Positions 9,301 to 18,041 of a stretch of 64,000 nt of DNA are shown here, piece by piece. Source of the DNA: Candidatus Lindowbacteria bacterium RIFCSPLOWO2_12_FULL_62_27 (GTDB lineage: Bacteria; Lindowbacteria; 2-12-FULL-62-27); assembly GCA_001784175.1 (NCBI GenBank), contig MFPR01000017.1, positions 150,975 to 214,974 on the forward strand, written 5' to 3'. The translations under genes were made by a program, and so were the position numbers. A model generated the notes under the pieces. The model saw only the letters and a list, made by a program, of their open reading frames with translations, did not search any database and was not told the DNA's origin. Numbering within the stretch: the stretch's first letter is position 1; each line of letters opens with the position of its first letter.

Positions 9301-10254
9301 ATGAACGCCTCTAAAAAGGCCAGATTCTATGCCCAGCTTGCAGACGCCTTCTCCGCCGGCCTGTCGGCCACCGCAGCCTTGGATCTTGTCGGCGGGAATC
9401 CAAATTTTTCGTTGATCTGCCGCCGTGTCCGGGAGGCCGTGGGCCGTGGCGAAAGCTTGGCTGTGGCGTTCCGGCGTGAACCCGAAATATCGGTGTTTGA
9501 TGTTGAATTGATCGCGGTGGGAGAAAAAAGCGGCACGGTTGATCGGCAGTTCAGAGCCTTGGAGGAGCGGTATGAGAATGTCTGGCGGATGACCCTTTCG
9601 ATCGCATCCCACCTGGCCGGCCCGCCGCTCTGGTATCTTCTGGTATTGGGACTTGCGGTGATGCTGGCAATCCCGGCCAAAGGCATCGGCCTTGCTATTC
9701 ATCTCCTCATGGATTTGGGACTGGCGGCCTTGGTTCTTGGCGGGTTCGTCCTGCCCTTTGTGTATTTTCCGTATGGCTCCCGTCCCACGCTGCAGAAAAG
9801 CTTCTTGAGGCTTCCCTTCCCATACGGCGCATACGTCCGCATGAAAATCTTTTATCCGTTCGTGAACGCCCTCCGGCATCTTTTTCGCGCCGGACTGACC
9901 ATCGGTCAGGCGCTCGAAGTCGCCGCGGCCAGCACCGATGCCGAAGCGGTGAAATCGGACCTCAAGCCGGTGGTTGCGCAACTTGTGAACGGATGGAGCG
10001 TCGAGCGGAGCCTCGTCCTGTCGGATCTTCTGCCGGAGGACATTCAGGACGCCATCCGGATCGGCCATTCCGTCGGAAAACTCGAAGAGACCTTGGCGCG
10101 GATCGAGGAACAATATGTCTTTCGGATGAAGGAAATATTGAGGCAGGTTCCCTTCTGGGTGAGCGCCATCGCCCTGATTCTGATCATGGCCATCATTGTC
10201 TACTACATCTTCGTGATGCTCGCGCCTGTCCTGACCTTCTATCAAGGAATCTGA
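9301..10254 (+). CDS. Type II secretion system F-family inner-membrane protein
   Basis: The 317-residue protein carries two GspF/PilC-like domains: residues about 1-100 (FYAQLADAFSAGLSATAALD, VAVGEKSGTVDRQF) and about 180-295 (FVNALRHLFRAGLTIGQALE, IRIGHSVGKLEETLARI). They are separated by hydrophobic helices, and a final helix closes the protein. Full-length GspF is about 400 residues, so the cytosolic N-terminal arm is short. It lies 6 bp after the MoxR-type operon but no GspE, pseudopilin or secretin gene is near. It may serve a pilus or secretion machine encoded elsewhere. Confidence 0.8.
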   Translation: MNASKKARFYAQLADAFSAGLSATAALDLVGGNPNFSLICRRVREAVGRGESLAVAFRREPEISVFDVELIAVGEKSGTVDRQFRALEERYENVWRMTLSIASHLAGPPLWYLLVLGLAVMLAIPAKGIGLAIHLLMDLGLAALVLGGFVLPFVYFPYGSRPTLQKSFLRLPFPYGAYVRMKIFYPFVNALRHLFRAGLTIGQALEVAAASTDAEAVKSDLKPVVAQLVNGWSVERSLVLSDLLPEDIQDAIRIGHSVGKLEETLARIEEQYVFRMKEILRQVPFWVSAIALILIMAIIVYYIFVMLAPVLTFYQGI

Positions 10255-10269
10255 GCCTCGGTCCGGCGA

Positions 10270-10500
10270 TCAGACTTCCCGGATGTTCAACAGGACGATC
10301 GTGCGCCGCTGATACTCAAAGTCGACGATCTCGCCCGCCTCAGTCTCGATCTCCCACCCCTCGTCGTGCGGCGTGCCTGAGACTTCGGCGGCGCGCAGTT
10401 TATAAATCCAGGCGTCAACCCGTTTTTGGGCCGCACCCTCCAGACGCAGGAATGCCCGGCGAAACTCGGGCGACATGAGAACGTCGTACAGGATGGCCAT
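10270..10500 (-). CDS. Putative RelE/ParE-like toxin
   Basis: The 76-residue protein starts YDVLMSPEFRRAFLRL, continues with a helix ending RVDAWIYKL, and ends in short beta strands, EIVDFEYQRRTIVLLNIREV. The order helix-helix-strands, with SPEFRR at the start, fits the RelE/ParE fold, although the usual catalytic residues are not obvious. It lies 3 bp downstream of a Phd/YefM-like antitoxin gene and is probably translated from the same message. If functional it would cleave ribosome-bound mRNA or poison gyrase; which one is not clear. Confidence 0.55.
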   Translation of the reverse strand: MAILYDVLMSPEFRRAFLRLEGAAQKRVDAWIYKLRAAEVSGTPHDEGWEIETEAGEIVDFEYQRRTIVLLNIREV

Positions 10501-10503
10501 GAC

Positions 10504-10788
10504 TCACCGGCCGGCCGCCCATCCCAGCTCCTTGCGAAACTGATCGTACGGGATTCCCTTCCCGGCCGCGATCTGCCGCTTGGCCCGTCGGATGGCCCGG
10601 AGCCGCCGTGGATCGCGGTTCAGCCTGTGGGACGCCTGCATCGATCGAAACTCCTCCTCCGAGAGAAGGACGGCGTTGTTGCCGCTGGCGTGCCGGATAT
10701 AAAACCGCCGCCCGTTTGCCGTCTCCCTCACCATCTTCATGAATTGAACCCGCGCCGCCGACGCGGAAAGAACGTTCGGATTGAACAC
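10504..10788 (-). CDS. Phd/YefM-like antitoxin
   Basis: The start is set at a GTG (10788) because GGAGGG lies six bases upstream; the longer frame to 10929 has no such site and reads as non-coding. The 94 residues open with VFNPNVLSASAARVQFMKMV, matching the Phd/YefM N-terminal DNA-binding pattern. They continue with GRRFYIRHASGNNAVLLSEEEF, which corresponds to the family's HGKPVAVLMSEEEY-like segment. The basic C-terminal tail would wrap the toxin encoded 3 bp downstream. The pair is probably autoregulated. Confidence 0.7.
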   Translation of the reverse strand: MFNPNVLSASAARVQFMKMVRETANGRRFYIRHASGNNAVLLSEEEFRSMQASHRLNRDPRRLRAIRRAKRQIAAGKGIPYDQFRKELGWAAGR

Positions 10789-10925
10789 CGGAAGCCCTCC
10801 GTTCGCGATTTGTACTGCTTTCCAAGTATATGCCTGGATAGGGATGCAAGTCAAGGATGCGTAGAGCGGGCACTTGCGTTCTGAACTCGGGGCGGCGCCC
10901 GGATAACAAGCCTCCAAGCAGACGA

Positions 10926-11114
10926 TCAAAACGGTTTGCCAAGGCCGGCCTGCTTGCAGATTTCATTGGCCGTGACACGGTCCAATGTACGGTGACGTTT
11001 GACCGGAATCGTCCTGATTCCGTTTGTATAGATGGTGTGATTGCCGCCTTCGCGAAGAAAATAAAAGCCATGCCTTTCAAGATAACGTATCAGGTCGATG
11101 CGCTTGACGGACAT
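10926..11114 (-). CDS. hicA: HicA family mRNA interferase toxin
   Basis: The 62-residue protein shows the dsRBD-like HicA fold: RIDLIRYLERHGFYFLREGGNHTIYTN, with the catalytic His in GGNHTIY, then TIPVKRHRTLDRVTANEICKQAGL. HicA toxins cleave mRNA. It follows hicB by six bases on the same strand, giving an antitoxin-first order. A second toxin-antitoxin pair starts 138 bp downstream. Confidence 0.9.
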   Translation of the reverse strand: MSVKRIDLIRYLERHGFYFLREGGNHTIYTNGIRTIPVKRHRTLDRVTANEICKQAGLGKPF

Positions 11115-11120
11115 TCGGGG

Positions 11121-11336
11121 TCACATGGCAACGGCCAGTTGCTCCAGCAACGCGCCTCCAAGGGGAATACGCTTCCTTTGTTTCCTGTAAGCCTTGACCA
11201 TTTCCTTCAGGGCGTCCTTCAGCATATCCCGGCAATCTTCCAGCGTCCGCCCCTCCGTAACGACTTCGGGCCATTCAACAATCTGCCCCATGTATCCGGA
11301 AGGGATTTTCGTATATTTGGCCGTGTAATGGGTCAT
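11121..11336 (-). CDS. hicB: HicB family antitoxin
   Basis: The 71-residue protein reads YTAKYTKIPSGYMGQIVEWP and then TEGRTLEDCRDMLKDALKE, the standard partial RNase-H-like HicB core. It lacks the C-terminal ribbon-helix-helix or HTH extension found in longer HicB proteins, so it may need another factor for DNA binding. It lies immediately upstream of hicA and should neutralise it. Confidence 0.88.
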   Translation of the reverse strand: MTHYTAKYTKIPSGYMGQIVEWPEVVTEGRTLEDCRDMLKDALKEMVKAYRKQRKRIPLGGALLEQLAVAM

Positions 11337-11417
11337 TTCCTGTTTTTCCTCGCTTTCATTTCAAAGGTACCAATTAGTCTGCAACGAATCAATCTTTTCC
11401 CGCGCCGTTTCCCCCGG

Positions 11418-12602
11418 TCAGCGTCCGAACGTCAGTTTCTTCATCTCAAACTCCGCTGCCTGCACCAGCGGATCCCGCTTGTCGCCGCCCGCCAGTTCCT
11501 CAAAAATCACACGCGCTTCATCCGCCCGGTCCAGCTTGTTCAGGAGTTCGCCCATGCGGTAGCGGTACTGCGCCGGCCGCTGCGCGTCCGGATGGCGGGC
11601 CAGATAGTCCCGGAACAGCTCGTAGGACTCCCGGGTGTTTCCGTTGTTCTCCAGGAGCAGGCCGAATTCCATCACCGATTCATGTGGATCGACAGGACGG
11701 AATGCCGATCGGAGGATGTGCCCGCTCAGGCGGCCTTTGACGTCCTCCTCCGGAATGCAGGGCAGGATGCCATCGATCATCCGCTCGGCCGCCTCCGTCC
11801 GTCCGGCTCTCAGGCTCATCACGGCGTACCAGTATTTTAAATTCGGATTGTCGGGGCTTTGGTCGAGAACTTCCTTGATGGCCGTCATCCCCACCCGGGG
11901 GTCCACGTCGTCCGGCAGATTCTGCGCTTCATCGATCGCCGCGTGGGCTTTGACCTTCGAAAACGCCCGCTTGAAGTCGCCTCCGAATTTGAGGTAGGTC
12001 GTGACGACAAACCCGGCCAGAAATCCGCCGATGTGCGCGAAAAACGCCACGCTGCTCATGTCGTGCTTCGATGCGCTGTCCCACTGGAGGATGAACCAGT
12101 ATCCCAGCACCAGCCACGCGGGGAGGGAAAACTGAAGGCGCGGAAAGATGATCAGGCAGTGCCTGATTTTGATCGTCGGATAGATCACAAAAAATGCGCC
12201 CATGACGCCCGAGATCGCTCCCGATGCGCCGATGAGAGGCTGGTCGATGTCGTAGGGTTTCAGGCTCAGCCAGTGCATGAGGACGGCCGCGACGCCGAAA
12301 AAAATGTAATACGCCACAAATCCAACGGGACTCAGCGCGCGCTCGACCCCCGGCCCATAGATCCACAAAAACAGCATGTTGCCGATTAGATGCATGAGTC
12401 CCCCGTGCAAAAACATGCTGGTCAGCATCCGCAAAATCCCGAATTCGAAGGCGCTGAAGCCCCAGTTCTGATAAAACATCTGCAGTTCCTCGGGCTTCAG
12501 CGTATCCACAAGAAAATAGATGGCGACGTTGATCCCGATCAGCGCGAATGTGGCGTATGGTTTCTCATCCAGTTCCAGGTCGCTCCGAAAGGGGATGATC
12601 AT
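11418..12602 (-). CDS. Rhomboid family intramembrane serine protease with TPR tail
   Basis: The start ATG at 12602 overlaps the upstream stop by four bases (ATGA). The 394-residue protein has six membrane helices: HGGLMHLIGNM (His71, Asn75), the nucleophile Ser127 in IGASGAISGVMGAFF and the catalytic His190 in FFAHIGGFLAGF. The tail (about 215-394) is helical with TPR-like repeats (ESYELFRDYLARHPDAQ). It should cleave transmembrane substrates within the bilayer; the TPR tail may bring partners. It is coupled to the GYF_2/zinc-finger gene, suggesting joint function. Confidence 0.9.
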   Translation of the reverse strand: MIIPFRSDLELDEKPYATFALIGINVAIYFLVDTLKPEELQMFYQNWGFSAFEFGILRMLTSMFLHGGLMHLIGNMLFLWIYGPGVERALSPVGFVAYYIFFGVAAVLMHWLSLKPYDIDQPLIGASGAISGVMGAFFVIYPTIKIRHCLIIFPRLQFSLPAWLVLGYWFILQWDSASKHDMSSVAFFAHIGGFLAGFVVTTYLKFGGDFKRAFSKVKAHAAIDEAQNLPDDVDPRVGMTAIKEVLDQSPDNPNLKYWYAVMSLRAGRTEAAERMIDGILPCIPEEDVKGRLSGHILRSAFRPVDPHESVMEFGLLLENNGNTRESYELFRDYLARHPDAQRPAQYRYRMGELLNKLDRADEARVIFEELAGGDKRDPLVQAAEFEMKKLTFGR

Positions 12603-13789
12603 GACCTCAGCCGCTCCTCGGCCTTCCGGATCCAGATCGATTTGCCGCCCTGCTGAATCGCCTCTTTCCAGAGGTCCTTCGCCTCCGCCGGCTTGCCGGA
12701 TTTGTCGAGGCACTCCCCATACCGGTACAAGAGTTCGGCATTGTTGAACGATCGTTTCTGCCCCTCGCCGAACAATACGGCAAACCGGGGATCCAGATCC
12801 TCGACATCCTGCGTCAGTTGCGCGAACATCTTGGACCATTTGTTGTCCTTGGGAATCAGTTTTTCTTTCAGGTCGGAAAATATTGTGCGTGCCTCGAAGG
12901 TGTCGTCGCGGTGGAGATACAGAAGGCAGGCTCGATAAAAATTGTAATCATCCTCCCGGTTGAGTTCTTTCGCCTCTTTGGAGAATTCCGCCATGATTCT
13001 GTCCATGGTTTCATAGTCTTCCTTCTGAAGGACCGCGCGGATCTGCATCGCGATGCACTGGCCGCGAACGTCGTCGTCCACCGTCTTGTCCGCCACCACA
13101 TGACCGGCCGCGTCGAATTGGAGCTGGTACCAGCGGTTGGATCGCCGTGTCTCCTCCCGTTCCAAAAACCGGTCGGCCATCCGCTGGGCCCGCCAGCTCT
13201 GAACCAGATACATCTCGGTCTCCACCCGCTGGACGCCCTTGGTCTTGACTTCCTTCATCGCCCCCGTCATCGCGGACAGAAACAAAAAGGCGATCAGCAT
13301 CAGGCAGACGCCGAATACCGGGCGTTCCCGGAAAACCAGAATGACCTGTTCCATGAATCCGCTCGTGCCCTTTTCGACCCGGCCCTCGGCGAACTTCACG
13401 CACTCGGCGCAATAAAACCCTCCGGCTCGATAGCGGACACACTGCGCGCACAAAAACTTGGTGCACCGGTGGCAATGCCCTACCGCGTATGTGTCCGGGT
13501 GGGCCGGGCAAAAACACAGGGGGGCGGATTTGGGGGACTGGGAAATGCAGGCGTCCTCCGGGATCAGCTCGGCCGGCGGCGGGTCCTGAATTTGAGATGG
13601 AGAAGATCGATTCAGAAATTCCGAGATGGGAACCCAGCGCTCCTCTGTGGCCAGCCAGATATGGTCACCCTCGACCAGTTGCTGGTCATTCCAATATTGC
13701 TGGATCTCGGCGGCTGCGTAAGGACCAAACGTCTGATCGCCTCGACCCACGTAAAAGCGCTCGGGCTCGGACTCCGACGATGCGTCCAT
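12599..13789 (-). CDS. GYF_2 domain, B-box-like zinc finger, single-pass membrane protein with TPR
   Basis: Of 396 residues, about 10-60 form a GYF_2 domain (FYVGRGDQTFGPYAAAEIQQYW). A cysteine/histidine-rich segment follows at about 92-132 (CPAHPDTYAVGHCHRC, FLCAQCV, GFYCAECV), like B-box or zinc-ribbon modules. One membrane helix lies near 150-175 (VFGVCLMLIAFLFLSAM). The remainder is helical and ends in a TPR-like repeat (LLYRYGECLDKSGKPAEAKD). GYF_2 domains bind peptides. The gene overlaps the rhomboid protease gene by 4 bp, so it may present or sense substrates for it. This is inference. Confidence 0.75.
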   Translation of the reverse strand: MDASSESEPERFYVGRGDQTFGPYAAAEIQQYWNDQQLVEGDHIWLATEERWVPISEFLNRSSPSQIQDPPPAELIPEDACISQSPKSAPLCFCPAHPDTYAVGHCHRCTKFLCAQCVRYRAGGFYCAECVKFAEGRVEKGTSGFMEQVILVFRERPVFGVCLMLIAFLFLSAMTGAMKEVKTKGVQRVETEMYLVQSWRAQRMADRFLEREETRRSNRWYQLQFDAAGHVVADKTVDDDVRGQCIAMQIRAVLQKEDYETMDRIMAEFSKEAKELNREDDYNFYRACLLYLHRDDTFEARTIFSDLKEKLIPKDNKWSKMFAQLTQDVEDLDPRFAVLFGEGQKRSFNNAELLYRYGECLDKSGKPAEAKDLWKEAIQQGGKSIWIRKAEERLRS

Positions 13790-13873
13790 TCGCGCCCCTT
13801 ATACATTACCGCGATGAATATTAGAAGCCTGAATCCTTGCCCGACCGCGCGGCCAAAGATAGCTTGTGCGGCC

Positions 13874-14845
13874 ATGACACGAGAATTGCCGCCCGGCGTG
13901 GCGGCGATCGACCTTGGGACTAACACGTTCCGCCTTGTTTCGCGCGGGGTGCAGGTGGTGGAGTATCCGCGGATCGGGCTTGGCGTGGACCGCACCGGCC
14001 GGATCGCGCCCGCGTCGGCCCGGCGCGGGATGGCGGCGCTCGCCGCGTTCGCCCGGCTTGTCCGCGCCCGCCGCCTGCGCGTCGTCGGCGTGGTTGGCAC
14101 GAGCGCGCTGCGCGAGGCGGCCAACGGCCCGGCGTTTTGCTCAGCCGTCGAACGCCGCTTCGGCTGGCGCGTCGAGATCATTTCGGGCGAGGAAGAGGCG
14201 GCGCTCACCTTTGAAGGCGCCACCGCCACGCTGGACCTGCCCAAAAACCGGCGCGTCCTCATCTCCGATGTCGGCGGCGGGAGTACCGAACTTATCTGGG
14301 GAGAACCCCCCACCTCGATCATCCCCCACAAGGGGGGAGGAAGGAAACAGTATGCGTCCCTGAAACTCGGCTCCGTTCGCATGACCGAACGGTTCGGCAC
14401 GGCCGGTCAGGTATCGACGGCCAGACTTCGGGCGCTGCGCGAGGGCGTCCGCCGCGTCCTCCGGTCGAGCGGCGTGCCTTGGATGAAGGCCGGCTCAGTC
14501 GTCGGCGTCGGCGGGACCGCCACGACCCTCGCCGCCATCCTGTATGGCGTCGATCCCTACGATGAGAAGCAGGTCCACGGCGCCCGCGTGCCGGCCGAGT
14601 CCCTCGATAAAATGGTCGAGGTGCTCGCCCGGATGACGCCGCGCGAGCGCCAGTTTTTGCCGAGCCTGCCGAAAGGCCGCGCCGACATCATCGTCGCGGG
14701 CGCCGCCATCCAGACCGAGATCGTCCGGCTGGCCGGCGCGTCCGAGATGATCGCATCCGATGCCGGCCTCCTCACCGGCCTCATCCTCCGGCGCGGCTCG
14801 CGCGGCCGACAGAAATCTCTTGCGCGGCGCGCCCAAAAAGTGTAG
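13874..14845 (+). CDS. ppx: Ppx/GppA family exopolyphosphatase
   Basis: The 323-residue protein has the actin-like ATPase fold: GVAAIDLGTNTFRLV at the start, GTSALREA, SGEEEAALTFEGA with the catalytic Glu, the phosphate loop SDVGGGSTELI and VGGTATTLAA. The family hydrolyses polyphosphate or pppGpp; the short form without an HD domain is usually an exopolyphosphatase. Residues about 144-157 are encoded by a palindromic repeat inserted between two conserved strands. The ATG at 13874 is chosen because the longer frame upstream is antisense to the GYF_2 gene; ATG 13814 is an alternative. Confidence 0.88.
   Translation: MTRELPPGVAAIDLGTNTFRLVSRGVQVVEYPRIGLGVDRTGRIAPASARRGMAALAAFARLVRARRLRVVGVVGTSALREAANGPAFCSAVERRFGWRVEIISGEEEAALTFEGATATLDLPKNRRVLISDVGGGSTELIWGEPPTSIIPHKGGGRKQYASLKLGSVRMTERFGTAGQVSTARLRALREGVRRVLRSSGVPWMKAGSVVGVGGTATTLAAILYGVDPYDEKQVHGARVPAESLDKMVEVLARMTPRERQFLPSLPKGRADIIVAGAAIQTEIVRLAGASEMIASDAGLLTGLILRRGSRGRQKSLARRAQKV
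14305..14344 (+). repeat. 40-bp palindromic repeat inside ppx
   Basis: A C/G-tract element with a CCCCC-ACAA-GGGGG hairpin core sits in frame within ppx. It matches the intergenic element at 17581-17620 at 33 of 40 positions, with no gaps. It contributes a peptide containing IIPHKGGGRK at a loop between the phosphate motif and the next strand. Confidence 0.8.
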
Positions 14846-14855
14846 GGTCTTGGCC

Positions 14856-16142
14856 ATGCGGGGGAAAATCAAGATCGAATGGGCGCGCCGGATGGACCGG
14901 TTGCCGCCCTATCTCTTTGCGACCATCAACGAGCTTCGCCACAAGATGCGCCAGGCCAACCGCGACGTCATTGACCTCGCCATGGGTAACCCCGACCGGC
15001 CGACGCCGCCGCACATCGTGAAAAAGATGATCGAGGCCGTGTCCGACGGACGCAATCACCGCTACTCGGTCTCCAAAGGCATCTTCAATCTCCGTCGCGA
15101 CGTGGCGATCTATTACAAGAACCGCTACGGCGTTGAACTCAATCCCAATTCCGAAGTCGTCGCCTGCATCGGGTCCAAGGAGGGTATTTCCCACATGGCC
15201 CTCGCCATGCTCGGACCTGGCGACACCGCCCTCGTGCCGTCGCCCTTTTTCCCCATCCACGTCTATACCGCCATCATCGCGGGCGCCAACGTCATCACGG
15301 TGCCCATGAACGACCCCCGCGCGCCTCACGCGGCCCATGAGAAGGGCGACGGATCGTTTCACGTCGACGGGTTCCTCGGGCGGCTGTCCATGGCGATGAA
15401 ACAGCTCCACCCGACGCCGAAGATGCTCTATCTCAATTTCCCGCACAATCCGACCGCCTACGTGGTCGAGCCCGACTTCTACACCGAGGTCGTCAAGCTC
15501 GCCCGGAAGAACGGCATCTGCATCATTCAGGACTTCGCCTACAAAGACATCGTGTTTGACGGCTATCGAAGCCCCAGCATCCTGGCGGTACCCGGCGCCA
15601 AGGACATCGCGGTCGAGTTCTTCACACTCTCCAAGAGCTACAACATGGCCGGCTGGCGCATGGGCTTCTGCGTCGGAAACGAGAAAATGTGCTCGGCCTT
15701 GGCCAAAATCAAGGGATATTACGACTACGGCCACTTCCAAGCCGTCCAGATCGCGGCCATCGTCGCGCTGCGTTCGCCCCAGGAGATCGTATCCGAGATC
15801 GCCAAAATATACGAACGGCGCCGCAATGTCCTCATTGATGGCCTCAACCGCATCGGCTGGCCCTGCAGTCCGCCGAAGGCATCCATGTTTGCCTGGGTGC
15901 CCATGCCTCGCCAGTACCGCAAAATGGGATCGATGAAGTTCTCGCTCATGTTACTTGAAAAATCCGAAGTCGCAGTATCCCCCGGCAAGGGCTTCGGGGA
16001 CGACGGTGAGGGCTTTCTGCGCATCGCACTTGTGGAAAACGAGCAGCGAATACGCCAGGCAGTTCGCCAGATTGACCACGTCCTGAACCTCCGGCCAAAG
16101 CCGGAGCCAGTCAAAAAATCGACTCGGTCGGCGAGTTCCTGA
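14856..16142 (+). CDS. alaC: AlaC-type glutamate-pyruvate aminotransferase (class I)
   Basis: The 428-residue fold-type I PLP enzyme closely follows the AlaC subgroup: MDRLPPYLFATINELRHK, DLAMGNPDRPTPPHIV, IGSKEGISHMALAML, LNFPHNPTAYVVE, and the PLP lysine in FFTLSKSYNMAGWRMGF. It should interconvert alanine and 2-oxoglutarate with pyruvate and glutamate; LL-diaminopimelate aminotransferase is the related alternative. The start is ATG 14856, because translation from earlier starts runs through the 3' end of ppx in another frame. It follows ppx by 10 bp and is probably cotranscribed. Confidence 0.88.
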   Translation: MRGKIKIEWARRMDRLPPYLFATINELRHKMRQANRDVIDLAMGNPDRPTPPHIVKKMIEAVSDGRNHRYSVSKGIFNLRRDVAIYYKNRYGVELNPNSEVVACIGSKEGISHMALAMLGPGDTALVPSPFFPIHVYTAIIAGANVITVPMNDPRAPHAAHEKGDGSFHVDGFLGRLSMAMKQLHPTPKMLYLNFPHNPTAYVVEPDFYTEVVKLARKNGICIIQDFAYKDIVFDGYRSPSILAVPGAKDIAVEFFTLSKSYNMAGWRMGFCVGNEKMCSALAKIKGYYDYGHFQAVQIAAIVALRSPQEIVSEIAKIYERRRNVLIDGLNRIGWPCSPPKASMFAWVPMPRQYRKMGSMKFSLMLLEKSEVAVSPGKGFGDDGEGFLRIALVENEQRIRQAVRQIDHVLNLRPKPEPVKKSTRSASS

Positions 16143-16225
16143 CATAAAGTGACGCACTACAGCCCGGATAAATGATTAAAGTGGGCTTCAAGTAATATCC
16201 ATGCGCCTCAAGCGAGGAAACGTAA

Positions 16226-16681
16226 ATGTCGGAAGAAGCTAAGGCTACAGAGGGACTGAAGTCGATCAGCGAGGTAGCGCAGGAAACCAGTATCCCCGAG
16301 TCGACGCTCAGGTATTATGACTCTGAATTTAGTGATTCCCTCGATATCAAGCGGGACCCGGCCAATCGGCGCATGTTCGACCAGAACGACATCCGGCAGA
16401 TCATGTACATCCGCAGGCTTCTCAAAAAGGACAAGCTGACGGTCAAACAAGTCAAGGACAGGCTGGCTGTGGAAAAGGATCTGCTGATGGGCCCGGTCAG
16501 ACAAATGGAGGACTCTGCGATGAGCGCACTGACCGACCGGCTGGACCGGATCGAGCGCCAGCAGGAGCTTCTGGTGAAGGCCGTCGAGGCCACCTTGAAT
16601 GAGGTAAGACACAGTCAGCGGCTTCTGGATCTTAATTTGACCCGCCTCTCATTGATCATCGGACAGCCAGAGCAGAAGTAG
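16226..16681 (+). CDS. MerR-type helix-turn-helix regulator
   Basis: The 151-residue protein has an N-terminal winged helix, KSISEVAQETSIPESTLRYYD, then NRRMFDQNDIRQIMYIRRLL and KLTVKQVKDRL, typical of MerR/SoxR-like DNA-binding domains. The C-terminal half is a predicted coiled coil (DRLDRIERQQELLVKAVEAT). There is no cysteine pair for metal sensing, so the effector is unknown. GAGGAAACG before the ATG provides a ribosome-binding site. It borders the gene-poor stretch that follows. Confidence 0.8.
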   Translation: MSEEAKATEGLKSISEVAQETSIPESTLRYYDSEFSDSLDIKRDPANRRMFDQNDIRQIMYIRRLLKKDKLTVKQVKDRLAVEKDLLMGPVRQMEDSAMSALTDRLDRIERQQELLVKAVEATLNEVRHSQRLLDLNLTRLSLIIGQPEQK

Positions 16682-17580
16682 GCAAGTGCCGTCGCAGTAT
16701 TTTACGGCGGATCCCTCTATCCGTACCACATATCCTGATGGCTGATAATATCCTGTAAGGTTTAATTGACGAATTAGCAGGCTATTTTGATGTGCTACCG
16801 CCATCCTGACTTGAGTGTTGGGTGTCCTTGTCCACGTACTCGTGCATGGAGGCTGGATCGTTGTCTGGTTTTTTCTCTCGCCTGGCATAGCTTTAATACC
16901 CGCCGCACGAGGTTTATAGATTTTTTTCGTCGCAGTAATGCTTGGATGCCAATCTTGCAGTTTTTTTTCCGTGCATGTAGCTAACTGCCGGCTTTTGGCG
17001 GTCATCCGAGGGGGGCAACGAGCATCTCGTTAAAGCTGCAAGTAGCAATTGTGCCCGGTTGCGGCAATAAATAGAGTGGTTTCATGACTCGTTGACGTCT
17101 CGCAATCATGTGCGGCTACTTTAGATCTGCTTGAAGATATTTGTGCGCCTCTGATTGCCAATCTGCTTGAGGATGGGGCTAGAGACAGCGCTAATGTCCC
17201 TCTATTTGTCATGAATCGTTTCGCCGGCCTTCCCTGTGTACCAGCGGTGCTGTGTATGGAATATCAGGGATGTTTGTAAATACGCGTTTCGTTAGGGTGA
17301 GGCCCCTGCGGGACTGCGGCGGGCGTCAGTACACCCACCGATGTTGCGAATTGATGGGTTGCTGGGTGATGTTTTACATCGGCCGCCAAAAATTTTTTCG
17401 TTTTGCAGGATGCGGGATTTACCGGCGGATGGGTGGCTGTGGCTTTAGCGGGGTGGTTCATGTGCGTGGAGGCGGGTCGGGAAATATTTTTCCTGTCGCT
17501 TGAAGTAGAGGCGTGCAGATGGCGGGTACACGTAGGCCAGTTGGCCAGGGCGGGGTGCAGATGGTGAAAACCAGTCAAAG

Positions 17581-17620
17581 ACCCCCCATCCCGGCCTTCC
17601 CCCACAAGGGGGGAAGGAGG
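17581..17620 (+). repeat. 40-bp palindromic repeat, intergenic copy
   Basis: The element begins ACCCCCCATCCCGG and has the core CCCCC-ACAA-GGGGG. It is the intergenic counterpart of the copy in ppx at 14305-14344, identical at 33 of 40 positions with the same length and boundaries. This supports a dispersed repeat family rather than chance. Confidence 0.8.
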
Positions 17621-18019
17621 AGTACTTCTGAAGACATGTGAAAGGCAGATGCTTAGCGGTTACTTGAGGCACTCCATTTCGCTCGAGGGTGAGCGGGCGC
17701 GGGTAGGGTCTGATTCCGTGTTTGGTGGAGGACGTGTATTTCGTTTCGAGTGGTTGCTTGAACAGGGCGCAGACGATCTCTCTTCCGATCGGATCGGCCA
17801 TCCGCTTTGACTGGGAGGCCTTCAGCAATCGGGCCTGAGCGCGGTTTTGAGTTAATGTCGGCAAAATTTTTTCCACCCGGTCGGCTTAAAAAGAGATTCC
17901 GGCGGCGTTTTGGCCTCGCGGGCGCGCTCTCAGTGTATGAACGTTTTCAATGAGCTGTGACCAGTCCTGTTCGTCGGTTCCTGTTGTTGATGTTCGTTGT
18001 GACTTGCAGTTGAAGACCC

Positions 18020-18041
18020 GGGCCGGGATTGCCCCCGGCCC
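18020..18041 (-). terminator. Hairpin after small secreted protein gene
   Basis: GGGCCGGG at 18020-18027 pairs perfectly with CCCGGCCC at 18034-18041 across a six-base loop. It sits 8 bp beyond the stop of the minus-strand gene ending at 18049. No clear U-tract follows, so termination is plausible but not certain. Confidence 0.45.

Noticed and set aside
12818..13873. Long 5' extension of the ppx frame
   Set aside because: It lies antisense to the GYF_2 gene, and Ppx homology begins only after the ATG at 13874.
17445..17876. 143-codon minus-strand frame in the gene-poor stretch
   Set aside because: It contains the palindromic repeat, lacks a ribosome-binding site and shows no protein-like composition.
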